From an uncultured bacterium (GTDB lineage Bacteria; Bacillota_I; Bacilli_A; RF39; UBA660), in the NCBI GenBank assembly GCA_905216155.1, contig CAJMSU010000004.1, positions 1 through 64,000 on the forward strand: DNA of 64,000 nucleotides. The letters are read 5' to 3'. Shown piece after piece: positions 7,919-16,191 of the stretch. The notes under the pieces were generated by a model. The model did not search any database and was not told the DNA's origin. It saw only the letters and a program-made list of their open reading frames with translations. Within the stretch, counting starts at the first letter, position 1. The number at the start of each line of letters is the position of its first letter. The position numbers and the translations under genes are program-made.

Positions 7919-10279
7919 ATGAGAATTGGTGTAGATATAGATGGAACATTAACAGATATTCATAAATTTCAATTAGAACAAGGAAGAAAATTTTTTGGAC
8001 GAGATGCTACAAATGTTGATAAACTAGATGTAAAAGATATGTTTGAATGTTCTAGTAAGGAAGAAGATGCTTTTTGGAATAAGAATTTTATGAAGTATTG
8101 TATTTTTGGTAAAACTCGTAAGGGTGCTGATTTACTTTCAAAATTAGCTAAAAGTAATGATGATGAAATATACATAATTACATCAAGAAAGTTTACTGAT
8201 CAGGATTCTAAGATAGGAAAAATAATGCGTTATACAGTTGAGGAATGGTTGAAGCATAATAAAATTGATTATGATAAGATTATTTATTGTTCTTCTGATA
8301 AAAAATCTGCTATAAGGGATAATAATATCTCTATAATGATTGAAGATAATGTATCTAATATAGAAGATTTAAGTAAGATTACAAAAGTTATTTGTATGAA
8401 TACAAAGTATAATGAAAAACATTCTTTTACTAATAGTTCTAATGTTAAAAGAATTTCTTATTTAGGAGAAGCTTATTCTAAGATAAAAGAATTTGAGTTG
8501 GATATTTTAAAGGATGAGGCAAAAAAAAGAGATGAACAATTAATTACTGTAAGATCTGGTAAGTCTTCAATAGATAGACCTTGGTTAAAATATTATCCTT
8601 ATGAGTGTAGAGATTTGAATTTACCTAATTGTAGTATCTATGATTACTTAAGAGAAAATACTTCAAAATTTTCTAAAAACATTGCACTTAATTATTTTGG
8701 TAAAAAAACAACTTATGCTGAAATGTTTGAAAAAATAGATAAGTATGCTAGGGCATTTACTGCTAAGGGAGTAAAAAAAGGTGATGCTGTTACTTTGTGT
8801 TTACCTAATGTTCCGGAAGCTGTTTATATGGTTTATGCATTAAATAAAATTGGTGCTGTTGCTAATATGGTTCATCCATTAAAAAGTGGTAATGAAATAA
8901 AAGAGGCTATTAATGAAGTTAATTCTAAGTTACTCGTTATGATAGATAATATTTATGATGAAGTTAATCCAGTTATAAATGATACAAAACTTGAATCTGT
9001 AGTAGTTGTTTCTGCTGGTGATTCTATGCCGTTTGCTATGAAACTTGGATATAAGGCTAAATATGGCAAAAAAATAGATTATAAAAATTCTTTATATGAG
9101 CCTGTTGATAGTTTTGTTAATTTAGGAAAATCTATTAATAAGCTAGATAATATTAATGTATCTGGTGAAGATACTGCTGTTGTTATGTATACTGGTGGTA
9201 CATCAGGATTTCCTAAGGGAGTAGAACTTACAAATAATAATGTTAATAGAATGGTATTTCAACAAAAAGCAACTGCTAAACATTTTGGCCCTGGTGATAC
9301 AATGTTAACTATTATGCCGGTGTTTCATGGCTTTGGTTTGTGTAGTTCTGTTCATATGCCTTTATCTTATGGTATAACTACAATTTTAGTTCCAAAATTT
9401 AATTCTAAAGATTTTCATAATTTAATAGAAAAATATAGACCTAATCATATTTTTGGAGTTCCTAAATTATGGAAGGCATTAATGAGAGATAAAAATATAC
9501 AAAATATGGATTTATCATTTATGAGATATATTGTTTCTGGCGGAGAAAATATGAAAGATAACTTAGAAGAGGAAATTAATAAGTTCTTTGAACAACATAA
9601 TTGTTATTATAAATTAAAAAAGGGTTATGGTTCTACTGAATGTGTAGCAGGTACTACTTTATCAGATGATAACTGTAATGAAATATCTAGTGTTGGTATT
9701 CCTCTTATATATAATGATTTTAAAGTTGTAAAACCTGGTACAACAGAGGAAGTTGATTATAATGAAGAAGGAGAATTTTGTATTTCTGGTCCTACTGTTA
9801 TGAAAGGTTATTTAAATAATCCTGAGGAAACTGCTAATGTTCTTAAAGTTCATGATGATGGCAAATTATGGTATCATACAGGTGATTTGGGTTATATTAC
9901 TGAAGATGGATTATTATATTATATTGATCGTTTAACAAGAATGTATGTTTCTGGTGGCTTTAATATATATCCTCCAAGAATAGAAAAAGTAATAGAAAGT
10001 AATGAAAAAGTTGAACAATGTGCTGTTGTTCCTATTAATCATCCATATAAAGATATTAAGGTACCTGAGGCTTATGTTGTTTTAAAAGATGGTGAGGAAT
10101 TAAGTGATGATTTAATTCATGAATTAGAAAAGTCATGTAGAAAAAATCTTGATTTACATCATCAACCATTTAAATTTGAACAAGTAAATGAATTACTTAC
10201 TACAAGTGTTGGTAAGGTTGATTATAAAGCTTTGGAAAAAAAGGCTAATGATAGTAAAGTGAATGTTAAAAGGAGATAG
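7919..10279 (+). CDS. Fusion: HAD-family nucleotidase-like domain + AMP-forming acyl-CoA/acyl-acid ligase
   Basis: 786 residues with two enzyme modules. Residues 1 to ~185 are a HAD phosphatase of the 5'-nucleotidase (NT5C/YqfW) kind: VDIDGTLTD carries the nucleophile Asp, and DEIYIITSRK and ISIMIEDNVSN supply the later motifs. Residues ~205-786 are an ANL-superfamily adenylating enzyme resembling long-chain acyl-CoA synthetases, with P-loop MYTGGTSGFPKG, GYGSTEC, HTGDLGYITEDGLLYYIDR and the C-terminal catalytic Lys region TSVGKVDYKALEKK. It should activate a carboxylic acid as acyl-AMP or acyl-CoA. It is cotranscribed (5-nt gap) with a PlsC-like acyltransferase, suggesting a role in acyl-lipid assembly. 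No stop or frameshift separates the modules. Substrate is unknown. Confidence 0.88.
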   Translation: MRIGVDIDGTLTDIHKFQLEQGRKFFGRDATNVDKLDVKDMFECSSKEEDAFWNKNFMKYCIFGKTRKGADLLSKLAKSNDDEIYIITSRKFTDQDSKIGKIMRYTVEEWLKHNKIDYDKIIYCSSDKKSAIRDNNISIMIEDNVSNIEDLSKITKVICMNTKYNEKHSFTNSSNVKRISYLGEAYSKIKEFELDILKDEAKKRDEQLITVRSGKSSIDRPWLKYYPYECRDLNLPNCSIYDYLRENTSKFSKNIALNYFGKKTTYAEMFEKIDKYARAFTAKGVKKGDAVTLCLPNVPEAVYMVYALNKIGAVANMVHPLKSGNEIKEAINEVNSKLLVMIDNIYDEVNPVINDTKLESVVVVSAGDSMPFAMKLGYKAKYGKKIDYKNSLYEPVDSFVNLGKSINKLDNINVSGEDTAVVMYTGGTSGFPKGVELTNNNVNRMVFQQKATAKHFGPGDTMLTIMPVFHGFGLCSSVHMPLSYGITTILVPKFNSKDFHNLIEKYRPNHIFGVPKLWKALMRDKNIQNMDLSFMRYIVSGGENMKDNLEEEINKFFEQHNCYYKLKKGYGSTECVAGTTLSDDNCNEISSVGIPLIYNDFKVVKPGTTEEVDYNEEGEFCISGPTVMKGYLNNPEETANVLKVHDDGKLWYHTGDLGYITEDGLLYYIDRLTRMYVSGGFNIYPPRIEKVIESNEKVEQCAVVPINHPYKDIKVPEAYVVLKDGEELSDDLIHELEKSCRKNLDLHHQPFKFEQVNELLTTSVGKVDYKALEKKANDSKVNVKRR

Positions 10280-10284
10280 TTTTT

Positions 10285-11106
10285 ATGAGAGATATTGGAT
10301 ATCAGATTGGTAGAGTTGTTGGAACTCCATTGTTTAAAAATTATTATAATCCTACAATTATAGGAGAGGAAAATATTCCTAAGGATGGACCTATTCTTTT
10401 ATGTGGTAATCATTTACATGTTTTAGATCAATTTCCTGTTATAGTATCTACAAAAAGAACTAGTCATTGGATGGCAAAGAAAGAATATTTTGATGGTAAG
10501 CTTGGACCACTTTTTAAGCTAACTGGTGCAATTTGTGTTGATAGATATGGTGATAGTAATAAGTCATTTGAAGAGGCTATTAATTACTTAGAAAATGGTG
10601 ATGCTGTTGGGTTGTTTCCTGAGGGAACTAGAAATGGTTTAAAGGAAGAAAAATTATTAGAAATGTATAATTTTAATAAAGAAGATTATAAAAATATAAG
10701 TTTTGATGAATTTAAAAGTTTAGTTCCTAAAGATACTTTGGCATCACAAATTAGATTATTAGATGAATTATATAAAGATAATAGAATAAGTAAAGAAGAG
10801 TATAGAAATTATATTTTATCAGCAAAAACTTCATTATTAAAACTTAATAAAAATGGTGTCATTAGTGATTATGAATATTCTGATTCAATTTTGTTGCCAT
10901 TTAAATATGGAGCAGTGGCAATGGCACAAAAAACTAATGCTAAAATAGTTCCTTTTGCTGTAACAGGTAAATATCAAAAACATAGTGATGATTTAATGGT
11001 AAGATTTGGAGAACCATTTAATGTCTTGGAAGGTGAAAATTTAAGTGATGCTAATTATACTTTAAGAGATGATATAAAAAAGTTAGTATATAAAAATTTA
11101 AAATAG
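10285..11106 (+). CDS. PlsC/LPLAT-family 1-acylglycerol-3-phosphate acyltransferase with internal insert
   Basis: 273 residues. The lysophospholipid acyltransferase core is present: GNHLHVLDQF with H43 and D48 (HX4D), the substrate-binding FPEGTRN (111-117), and KIVPFAVTG near the C-terminus. Between FPEGTRN and LLPFKYGAVAMA, which normally lie about ten residues apart, there are about 80 extra residues (118-202). These look helical, with a repeated pattern DNRISKEEYRNYILSAKTSL and NGVISDYEY that resembles SHOCT-like short helical hairpins. It probably transfers acyl groups to lysophosphatidate or a related lipid acceptor at the inner membrane face. It lies 5 nt downstream of the acyl ligase fusion and probably uses its product. 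Confidence 0.88.
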   Translation: MRDIGYQIGRVVGTPLFKNYYNPTIIGEENIPKDGPILLCGNHLHVLDQFPVIVSTKRTSHWMAKKEYFDGKLGPLFKLTGAICVDRYGDSNKSFEEAINYLENGDAVGLFPEGTRNGLKEEKLLEMYNFNKEDYKNISFDEFKSLVPKDTLASQIRLLDELYKDNRISKEEYRNYILSAKTSLLKLNKNGVISDYEYSDSILLPFKYGAVAMAQKTNAKIVPFAVTGKYQKHSDDLMVRFGEPFNVLEGENLSDANYTLRDDIKKLVYKNLK

Positions 11107-11137
11107 CTAATTATTAATTTGATAATTAGTTTTTTTA
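11107..11137 (+). terminator. Intrinsic terminator
   Basis: CTAATTAT (11107-11114) pairs with ATAATTAG (11122-11129), followed by eight T. It starts directly after the plsC stop codon. Confidence 0.8.
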
Positions 11138-11176
11138 TGCTATAATTGATTGTAGTAAAAATAGAGGTGTTGTAAT

Positions 11177-13468
11177 ATGATTTTTAACAGTATATATTTT
11201 CAAATATCTAGTTTCTTTTATATAGTAATGTTAATAGTAGTTTATTTTTCTAAAGAAAGATTAACATCTTTTGAAAATAAAATTTATGTAAATATGCTTG
11301 TATCTAATTTAGTTGGATTAGTACTTGATGTTGCTAGTATATTTACTATTATGAATATGGATAAGTTTCCTATTTTAAATTTTGTTGTAACTAGATTTTA
11401 TTTATTGTACTTATTATTTTGGGTTAGTTTATTTACTGTTTATACTATATCAATTTGTTGTAAGGGTGAAAATAATGTCTTAGAAAAACAGGAAAATATA
11501 TTGAAAACATTTTTAGGTTTGTTTATTATATTTGGTCTTATAATATTTCTTTTACCACTTAATTATTTTAATAATGGAATTGAAATTTATTCTTATGGTT
11601 TAAGTGCTACTTTTTCTTATATTGTTGGTGGGATATACATATTTATATGTCTTTTCTTAACGGTTACTAATTTTAAGAAAATAAAGAAGATAAAATGTGT
11701 TCCTTTAATAGTTTATTTAATTATGTTTCCTTTGATATTATCAATTCAAGCAATTAATCCACAGATATTATTGGTAACTTCTTTGGAATCTTTTATAACA
11801 TTTTTGATGTATTTTACTATTGAGAATCCTGATATAAAAATGATTGAACAGTTAGAGATTGCGAAGAGTCAGGCTGATAAGGCAAACCATGCTAAAACTG
11901 ATTTTTTATCTAGTATGTCACATGAAATTAGGACACCTTTAAATGCTATTGTAGGATTTAGTGATTGTATAGAGCAGTCTAATACGTTAGATGAAGCTAA
12001 AGATAATGCTAAGGATATTGTTAGTGCTTCTAAGACATTGCTTGAGATAGTAAATGGAATCTTAGACATATCTAAAATAGAAGCTGGAAGACTTGAAATA
12101 GTTAATACTACTTATAATGCTAGAAGTACTTTTTTAAATTTATCAAAATTAGTTAAACCAAGAATTGATGAAAAGGGACTTGATTTTGATGTCTTTATAG
12201 CACCTGATTTACCTGATGCCTTGTATGGTGATCATGCGAATATTAAAAAGATTGTTACTAATTTACTTTCTAATGCTGCAAAATATACTGATACTGGATA
12301 TGTAAGATATGAGGTTAATTGTATTAATGGTCCTGATACGTGTAAATTAATTATTTCTGTAGAGGATTCTGGTCGTGGTGTAAAGAAGGAAGATGTTGAT
12401 AAGTTATTTACTAAATTCCAAAGACTTGATGAAGATCGTAATACTACGATTGAAGGTACTGGACTTGGTCTTGCTATTACTAAACAGTTAATTGAATTAA
12501 TGGGTGGTAAAATATTTGTTCATACTGTTTATGGTGAAGGTAGTAAGTTTACGGTTGTATTGAATCAAAAAATAGAAAATGCAACTGCATTAGAGAAAAA
12601 GAAAAAGACAAGAACTACACTTGACTTGAGTGATGATAGAATATTATTAGTTGATGATAATAAGTTGAATTTAAAGGTTGCAACTAAATTATTAGAAAAG
12701 TATAATGCTCGTAATATCGTATGTGTTGATAGTGGATTTTTGTGTTTAGAAAAAATTAGTGCAGGAGAAAAATTTGATGTTATTTTACTTGATGACATGA
12801 TGCCTAAGATGAGTGGAGTAGAAACACTTCATAAACTAAAAGAGATTGCTGGTTTTAATACACCGGTTGTAATTTTAACTGCTAATGCTATTACTGGTAT
12901 GAAGAGCAAATATTTGAGTGAAGGATTTAATGGTTATTTAGCTAAACCTATTGAAAAAGAAAAAATGATTCAAGTATTAAATGAAGTACTTGACAAATCT
13001 CCTACTACGGAGGTTAAGTTAGATGATATAAAAAAATCTATTAGTGATGAAAAGAAAAGTGAAGATAATAATCTTCCTGAAGTTAATAACAGTACAGATG
13101 ATGCAAATGATGGTGAGAAGTTTTTAAGAGATCATGGAGTAGATATGGATAATGCACTTAGCCTACTTGGTGATATTGAAATGTATAATGACACTTTAAA
13201 AGATTATTTAAGTGAAGTTGATGATAAGTTTGTTGAATTAAAAGGTTATAAAGAACAAAATGATATGAAAAATTATGCAATATTAGTTCATTCTATGAAA
13301 AGTGATGCTAAATACTTGGGTCTTATGGATTTTGCTGATGTTGCATATGAACATGAGTTAAAGAGTAAAGAAGGAGATAGTTCTTTTGTAAATGATAATT
13401 TTTCTAGACTTGAAGATGAGTTAAATAAAGCTTTAGCTATTGTAAAAGAATATGCTAAAAATATATAG
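11177..13468 (+). CDS. Seven-TM hybrid histidine kinase with receiver and Hpt domains
   Basis: 763 residues. The first ~215 residues contain about seven TM segments with no large external loop, a 7TM-type sensor region. A short helix leads to HisKA (SSMSHEIRTPLNAIVGFSD, H249), then HATPase_c (NLLSNAAKYT, EDSGRGV, GTGLGLAITKQLIELMGG). A receiver domain follows (ILLVDDNKLN; phosphoacceptor D539 in LLDDMMPKMSG; KPIE), and the C-terminus is an Hpt domain (LVHSMKSDAKYLG, H705). The product thus holds a His-Asp-His relay, but no output response regulator is encoded nearby; the partner must be elsewhere. It has its own TATAAT (11141-11146) with a TGC extension. The stop lies 5 nt from convergent tspO. 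Confidence 0.93.
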   Translation: MIFNSIYFQISSFFYIVMLIVVYFSKERLTSFENKIYVNMLVSNLVGLVLDVASIFTIMNMDKFPILNFVVTRFYLLYLLFWVSLFTVYTISICCKGENNVLEKQENILKTFLGLFIIFGLIIFLLPLNYFNNGIEIYSYGLSATFSYIVGGIYIFICLFLTVTNFKKIKKIKCVPLIVYLIMFPLILSIQAINPQILLVTSLESFITFLMYFTIENPDIKMIEQLEIAKSQADKANHAKTDFLSSMSHEIRTPLNAIVGFSDCIEQSNTLDEAKDNAKDIVSASKTLLEIVNGILDISKIEAGRLEIVNTTYNARSTFLNLSKLVKPRIDEKGLDFDVFIAPDLPDALYGDHANIKKIVTNLLSNAAKYTDTGYVRYEVNCINGPDTCKLIISVEDSGRGVKKEDVDKLFTKFQRLDEDRNTTIEGTGLGLAITKQLIELMGGKIFVHTVYGEGSKFTVVLNQKIENATALEKKKKTRTTLDLSDDRILLVDDNKLNLKVATKLLEKYNARNIVCVDSGFLCLEKISAGEKFDVILLDDMMPKMSGVETLHKLKEIAGFNTPVVILTANAITGMKSKYLSEGFNGYLAKPIEKEKMIQVLNEVLDKSPTTEVKLDDIKKSISDEKKSEDNNLPEVNNSTDDANDGEKFLRDHGVDMDNALSLLGDIEMYNDTLKDYLSEVDDKFVELKGYKEQNDMKNYAILVHSMKSDAKYLGLMDFADVAYEHELKSKEGDSSFVNDNFSRLEDELNKALAIVKEYAKNI

Positions 13469-13472
13469 TTAG

Positions 13473-13931
13473 CTATAAATTTAATAAATATATTGATAGT
13501 GATAGAATAGTTGCAAATAAAGATAATAATATATAAGGGTACAAGAATTTAGTACTCTTTTTTCTTATGTTATTGGTTTCTTCAGTTAAAAATAGGGTAG
13601 ATAAAAAAGTTATAATACATGATATAAATCCTAAAAAGTTATTTTTTATGATAAAAAATACTAATTGGAAGGATTGATTTGCTAGGTAATTAATTAAAAG
13701 AGTTATTTTGTATGATTTATTTATTTTTTTTAATCCATTTTCTTTTAATATTTGATATATACTTATTGATATAGATATATAAGTTATGGTCCAAGCTATA
13801 ATATAAAACATATTACTTGGAGCGAAAAATGGTAAATTTATTGTTTTATAATAATTATAGTCAATTGGTAGCAGTGATGATAAAAACCAAGGAAGTAAAA
13901 TAAGTAGAAAAGTAAATGTTTTTTTTAGCAT
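13473..13931 (-). CDS. TspO/MBR-family membrane protein
   Basis: 152 residues with five predicted TM helices and little outside them. The pattern NLPFFAPSNMFYIIAWTITY corresponds to the TspO PxWxPPxxVFxxxWTxLY region. NQSFQLVFFIIKNNFLGF matches the QLxLNxxWxxxFF helix, and the end YPYILLSLFATILSLSIYLLN matches the family C-terminus. TspO proteins bind tetrapyrroles and other ligands and are linked to stress responses. The ATG at 13931 was chosen because AGAGG lies 8 nt upstream on the minus strand; three extra codons further upstream are possible. It is convergent with the hybrid kinase. Several aromatic residues of the consensus are replaced, so it is a diverged member. Confidence 0.72.
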   Translation of the reverse strand: MLKKTFTFLLILLPWFLSSLLPIDYNYYKTINLPFFAPSNMFYIIAWTITYISISISIYQILKENGLKKINKSYKITLLINYLANQSFQLVFFIIKNNFLGFISCIITFLSTLFLTEETNNIRKKSTKFLYPYILLSLFATILSLSIYLLNL

Positions 13932-13999
13932 ATATAACACCTCTTTTTTTATTTTATGTTTTGCGTTATAATATTATTAGTATTTTTAGGAGGAATTTT

Positions 14000-15145
14000 A
14001 TGAATACAGAAATTTTACTTGATGAAAAGAATGTAATGACTATGAAATTACTTCATTATTTTATTATAGATAAAAATTATAATCCTATAATATTGCAGGG
14101 AGTAGAAAATGAAATATGGCTTGAAAATTTAGATGAGGATTATAAAGTAGTTAGAATAGTTTCTAATTATATACATAATGATGAACAATTTAATTTTGAT
14201 GTTTTTAAAACTAATAGGATAGTTAAGAAAATTAAGAAAAAAACTCTTTCTTTTAGTATGAATACTTTAAGTATATTTTTAGATATGGGAGATAATGTTT
14301 CTTATGATTTTTCTAATGAAAAGGGTAATTTATGTATAAAGATAGATAAAGAGGATGACTTTAAGAAAAATAATATTTTGAAGAAAGTTTTTCCTGATTT
14401 ATCTAGTAAACTTAAATATAGTGAAGAGGGATTTGAATTATTTTCTAAGATTACTAATGATATAAATGAACATAATAGACGTGATGCGAATAGAATTAAT
14501 TCTATTTTTAAGAGTGATTTTCCTATGATTACTTATATTTTAATTGCGATTAATGTTATTTTATTCATTATACCTTTGTTATTTGGGGAGTATAATAGTT
14601 TAATAAATAATTTTTGTGTTGATGCTTCTTTAATTAGGAGTGGTCAATATTATAGAATTTTAACTGGTATATTTTTACATGGCAGTATTTTACATTTATT
14701 GTTTAACTGTTATGCTTTGTTTGTTATTGGTTCTCAGGTTGAAAATTTTATGGGTAAATTTAAATATTTAATAATTTATTTATTTAGTGGTATTTGTGGA
14801 TCAATATTTTCTATGATTTTTAGTAGTTATCCATCTATTGGGGCGAGTGGTGCTATCTTCGGATTAATGGGTGCTTTAGTTTATTTTGGATATCATTATA
14901 GGGTCTATTTAGGTAATGTAGTTAAAAGTCAAATTATACCTTTAATTTTACTTAATCTTTGTATTGGTTTTTTATCTAGTGGAATAGATAATTTTGCTCA
15001 TATAGGTGGTTTAATTGGAGGTAGTTTAATATCAATTGCAGTTGGTGTTAAAGATAAAAGTAGTACTTTTGAGAGAATAAATGGATTTATTATATCAGCT
15101 ATATTTTTAATATTTATTATTTATATGGCATTTGTATATAGATAA
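14000..15145 (+). CDS. Rhomboid-family intramembrane serine protease
   Basis: 381 residues. The ATG at 14000 has AGGAGG just upstream; an in-frame extension to 13916 precedes this site. The first ~175 residues are cytoplasmic, without recognised fold, as in Bacillus YqgP-type rhomboids that carry an N-terminal domain. Six TM helices follow with the rhomboid signatures HGSILHLLFNCYALFVIG, SIGASGAIFGLMGALVYFG (nucleophile S283) and FAHIGGLIGGSLIS (H334). It cleaves membrane protein substrates within the bilayer. In Bacilli such proteins take part in membrane protein quality control; here the substrate is unknown. It is a divergent neighbour of tspO and its own unit. Confidence 0.93.
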   Translation: MNTEILLDEKNVMTMKLLHYFIIDKNYNPIILQGVENEIWLENLDEDYKVVRIVSNYIHNDEQFNFDVFKTNRIVKKIKKKTLSFSMNTLSIFLDMGDNVSYDFSNEKGNLCIKIDKEDDFKKNNILKKVFPDLSSKLKYSEEGFELFSKITNDINEHNRRDANRINSIFKSDFPMITYILIAINVILFIIPLLFGEYNSLINNFCVDASLIRSGQYYRILTGIFLHGSILHLLFNCYALFVIGSQVENFMGKFKYLIIYLFSGICGSIFSMIFSSYPSIGASGAIFGLMGALVYFGYHYRVYLGNVVKSQIIPLILLNLCIGFLSSGIDNFAHIGGLIGGSLISIAVGVKDKSSTFERINGFIISAIFLIFIIYMAFVYR

Positions 15146-15148
15146 AAG

Positions 15149-15177
15149 TTGTAATTGATAGAAATATTTGTTAAAAT
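15149..15177 (+). promoter_or_regulatory. Promoter of the ireB operon
   Basis: TTGTAA (15149-15154), 17-nt spacer, TAAAAT (15172-15177), about 30 nt before the ireB start. Confidence 0.55.
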
Positions 15178-15208
15178 TAAGATGGTTATATTATAGTGAG
15201 GTGATAAT

Positions 15209-15460
15209 ATGTCAAATAATACTACTAGTTTATTTAGTGTTAGTGATATTGATACTGCGCTAGTTAAGGCAATTTTAAAAGAAGTATGGGAAGCTTTGGA
15301 AGAAAGAGGTTATAATCCGTCTAATCAAATAGTTGGTTATTTAATTAGTGGTGATCCTGGATATATTTCTAATTATAAGGATGCAAGAAGTAAAATTCAA
15401 GAAGTTGATAGAGCTAAGATAGTTGAGATATTATTAGAGGAATTTCAAAGTAAAAAATGA
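15209..15460 (+). CDS. ireB: IreB-family regulatory phosphoprotein (UPF0297)
   Basis: 83 residues, the usual family size. The conserved IreB sequence is clear: DIDTALVKAILKEVWEALEERGYNPSNQIVGYLISGDPGYI. In enterococci IreB is phosphorylated by the PASTA kinase IreK and influences cephalosporin resistance and cell-envelope control, so a PASTA-kinase pathway is probable in this organism. It is the first gene of the conserved ireB-ruvX-yrzB block, and its TGA stop overlaps the ruvX ATG by 4 nt. Confidence 0.95.
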   Translation: MSNNTTSLFSVSDIDTALVKAILKEVWEALEERGYNPSNQIVGYLISGDPGYISNYKDARSKIQEVDRAKIVEILLEEFQSKK

Positions 15461-15867
15461 GATATTTAGGACTTGATTTAGGTAGTCGTACTCTTGGTAT
15501 TGCGATTAGTGATCCTACTGGGTTAATTGCGTCTAGTTATAAAACAATAAGGCATAATGAGGAGTATGATAAATTAATAGGTATTGTTAAAGATATAGTT
15601 CTTGAGATGAAAATTGATGCTATAGTACTTGGGTTTCCTAAAAATATGAATAATACTATAGGACCTAAGGGTGAAGTTAGTTTGAAATTTAAGAAAGAAC
15701 TTGAACTTGTTTTAGATATTCCTGTTTTTTTGCAGGATGAGAGGCTTTCTACTAAAAGTGCTACTGATATGTTAATTATGGGAGATGTTTCTCGTAAGAA
15801 GCGTAAAAAGGTAGTTGATAGTGTTGCTGCTACTATAATATTACAATCGTTTTTAGATAGGAGATAG
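15457..15867 (+). CDS. ruvX: Putative Holliday junction resolvase / pre-16S rRNA nuclease (YqgF/RuvX)
   Basis: 136 residues, RNase H-like fold. The N-terminus MRYLGLDLGSRTLGIAISD holds the first catalytic Asp, IDAIVLGFPKNMN the middle strand, and LQDERLSTKSA and KKVVDSVAATIILQSFLD the last acidic residues. YqgF is essential in many bacteria; in E. coli it matures 16S rRNA, and resolvase activity is proposed for others. It overlaps ireB by 4 nt and lies 4 nt before yrzB, as in Bacilli. Confidence 0.95.
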   Translation: MRYLGLDLGSRTLGIAISDPTGLIASSYKTIRHNEEYDKLIGIVKDIVLEMKIDAIVLGFPKNMNNTIGPKGEVSLKFKKELELVLDIPVFLQDERLSTKSATDMLIMGDVSRKKRKKVVDSVAATIILQSFLDRR

Positions 15868-15871
15868 AATA

Positions 15872-16165
15872 ATGAAAAATAATACATTTACATTAATAGA
15901 TGATAAGGGAGTAGAGGTTAAATATGATGTTTTATTTACTTTTGATAGTGAAGAAACAGGAAAGAGTTATATAGTATATACTGATAATACAAAGGATACT
16001 GATGGTAATATAGAGGTTTATGCATCTATTTATGATCCAAAAGATCCTAATAGTAAGTTAGAGGCTATTACAACTGATAAGGAATGGAAAGTTATAGAGA
16101 CAATTTTAGATACTTTACAAGAGGAAGTTAGAAAAAAAGCTGATAATACAAATAATGAGCAATAG
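15872..16165 (+). CDS. DUF1292/UPF0473 protein (YrzB type)
   Basis: 97 residues, acidic, cytoplasmic. The pattern FTLIDDKGVEVKYDVLFTFDSEETGKSYIVYTD and the closing EWKVIETILDTLQEE are those of the YrzB family, always found next to ruvX in Bacilli. Function unknown. The 3' codons and stop overlap a possible terminator hairpin. Confidence 0.93.
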   Translation: MKNNTFTLIDDKGVEVKYDVLFTFDSEETGKSYIVYTDNTKDTDGNIEVYASIYDPKDPNSKLEAITTDKEWKVIETILDTLQEEVRKKADNTNNEQ

Positions 16166-16178
16166 CTCTTTATTTTTT
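16151..16178 (+). terminator. Possible weak terminator over the yrzB stop
   Basis: AATAATGAGC (16151-16160) and GCTCTTTATT (16165-16174) pair with one mismatch around an AATA loop, followed by T residues. It may only reduce transcription into mltG. Confidence 0.45.
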
Positions 16179-16191
16179 CTGGAGGGATTAG

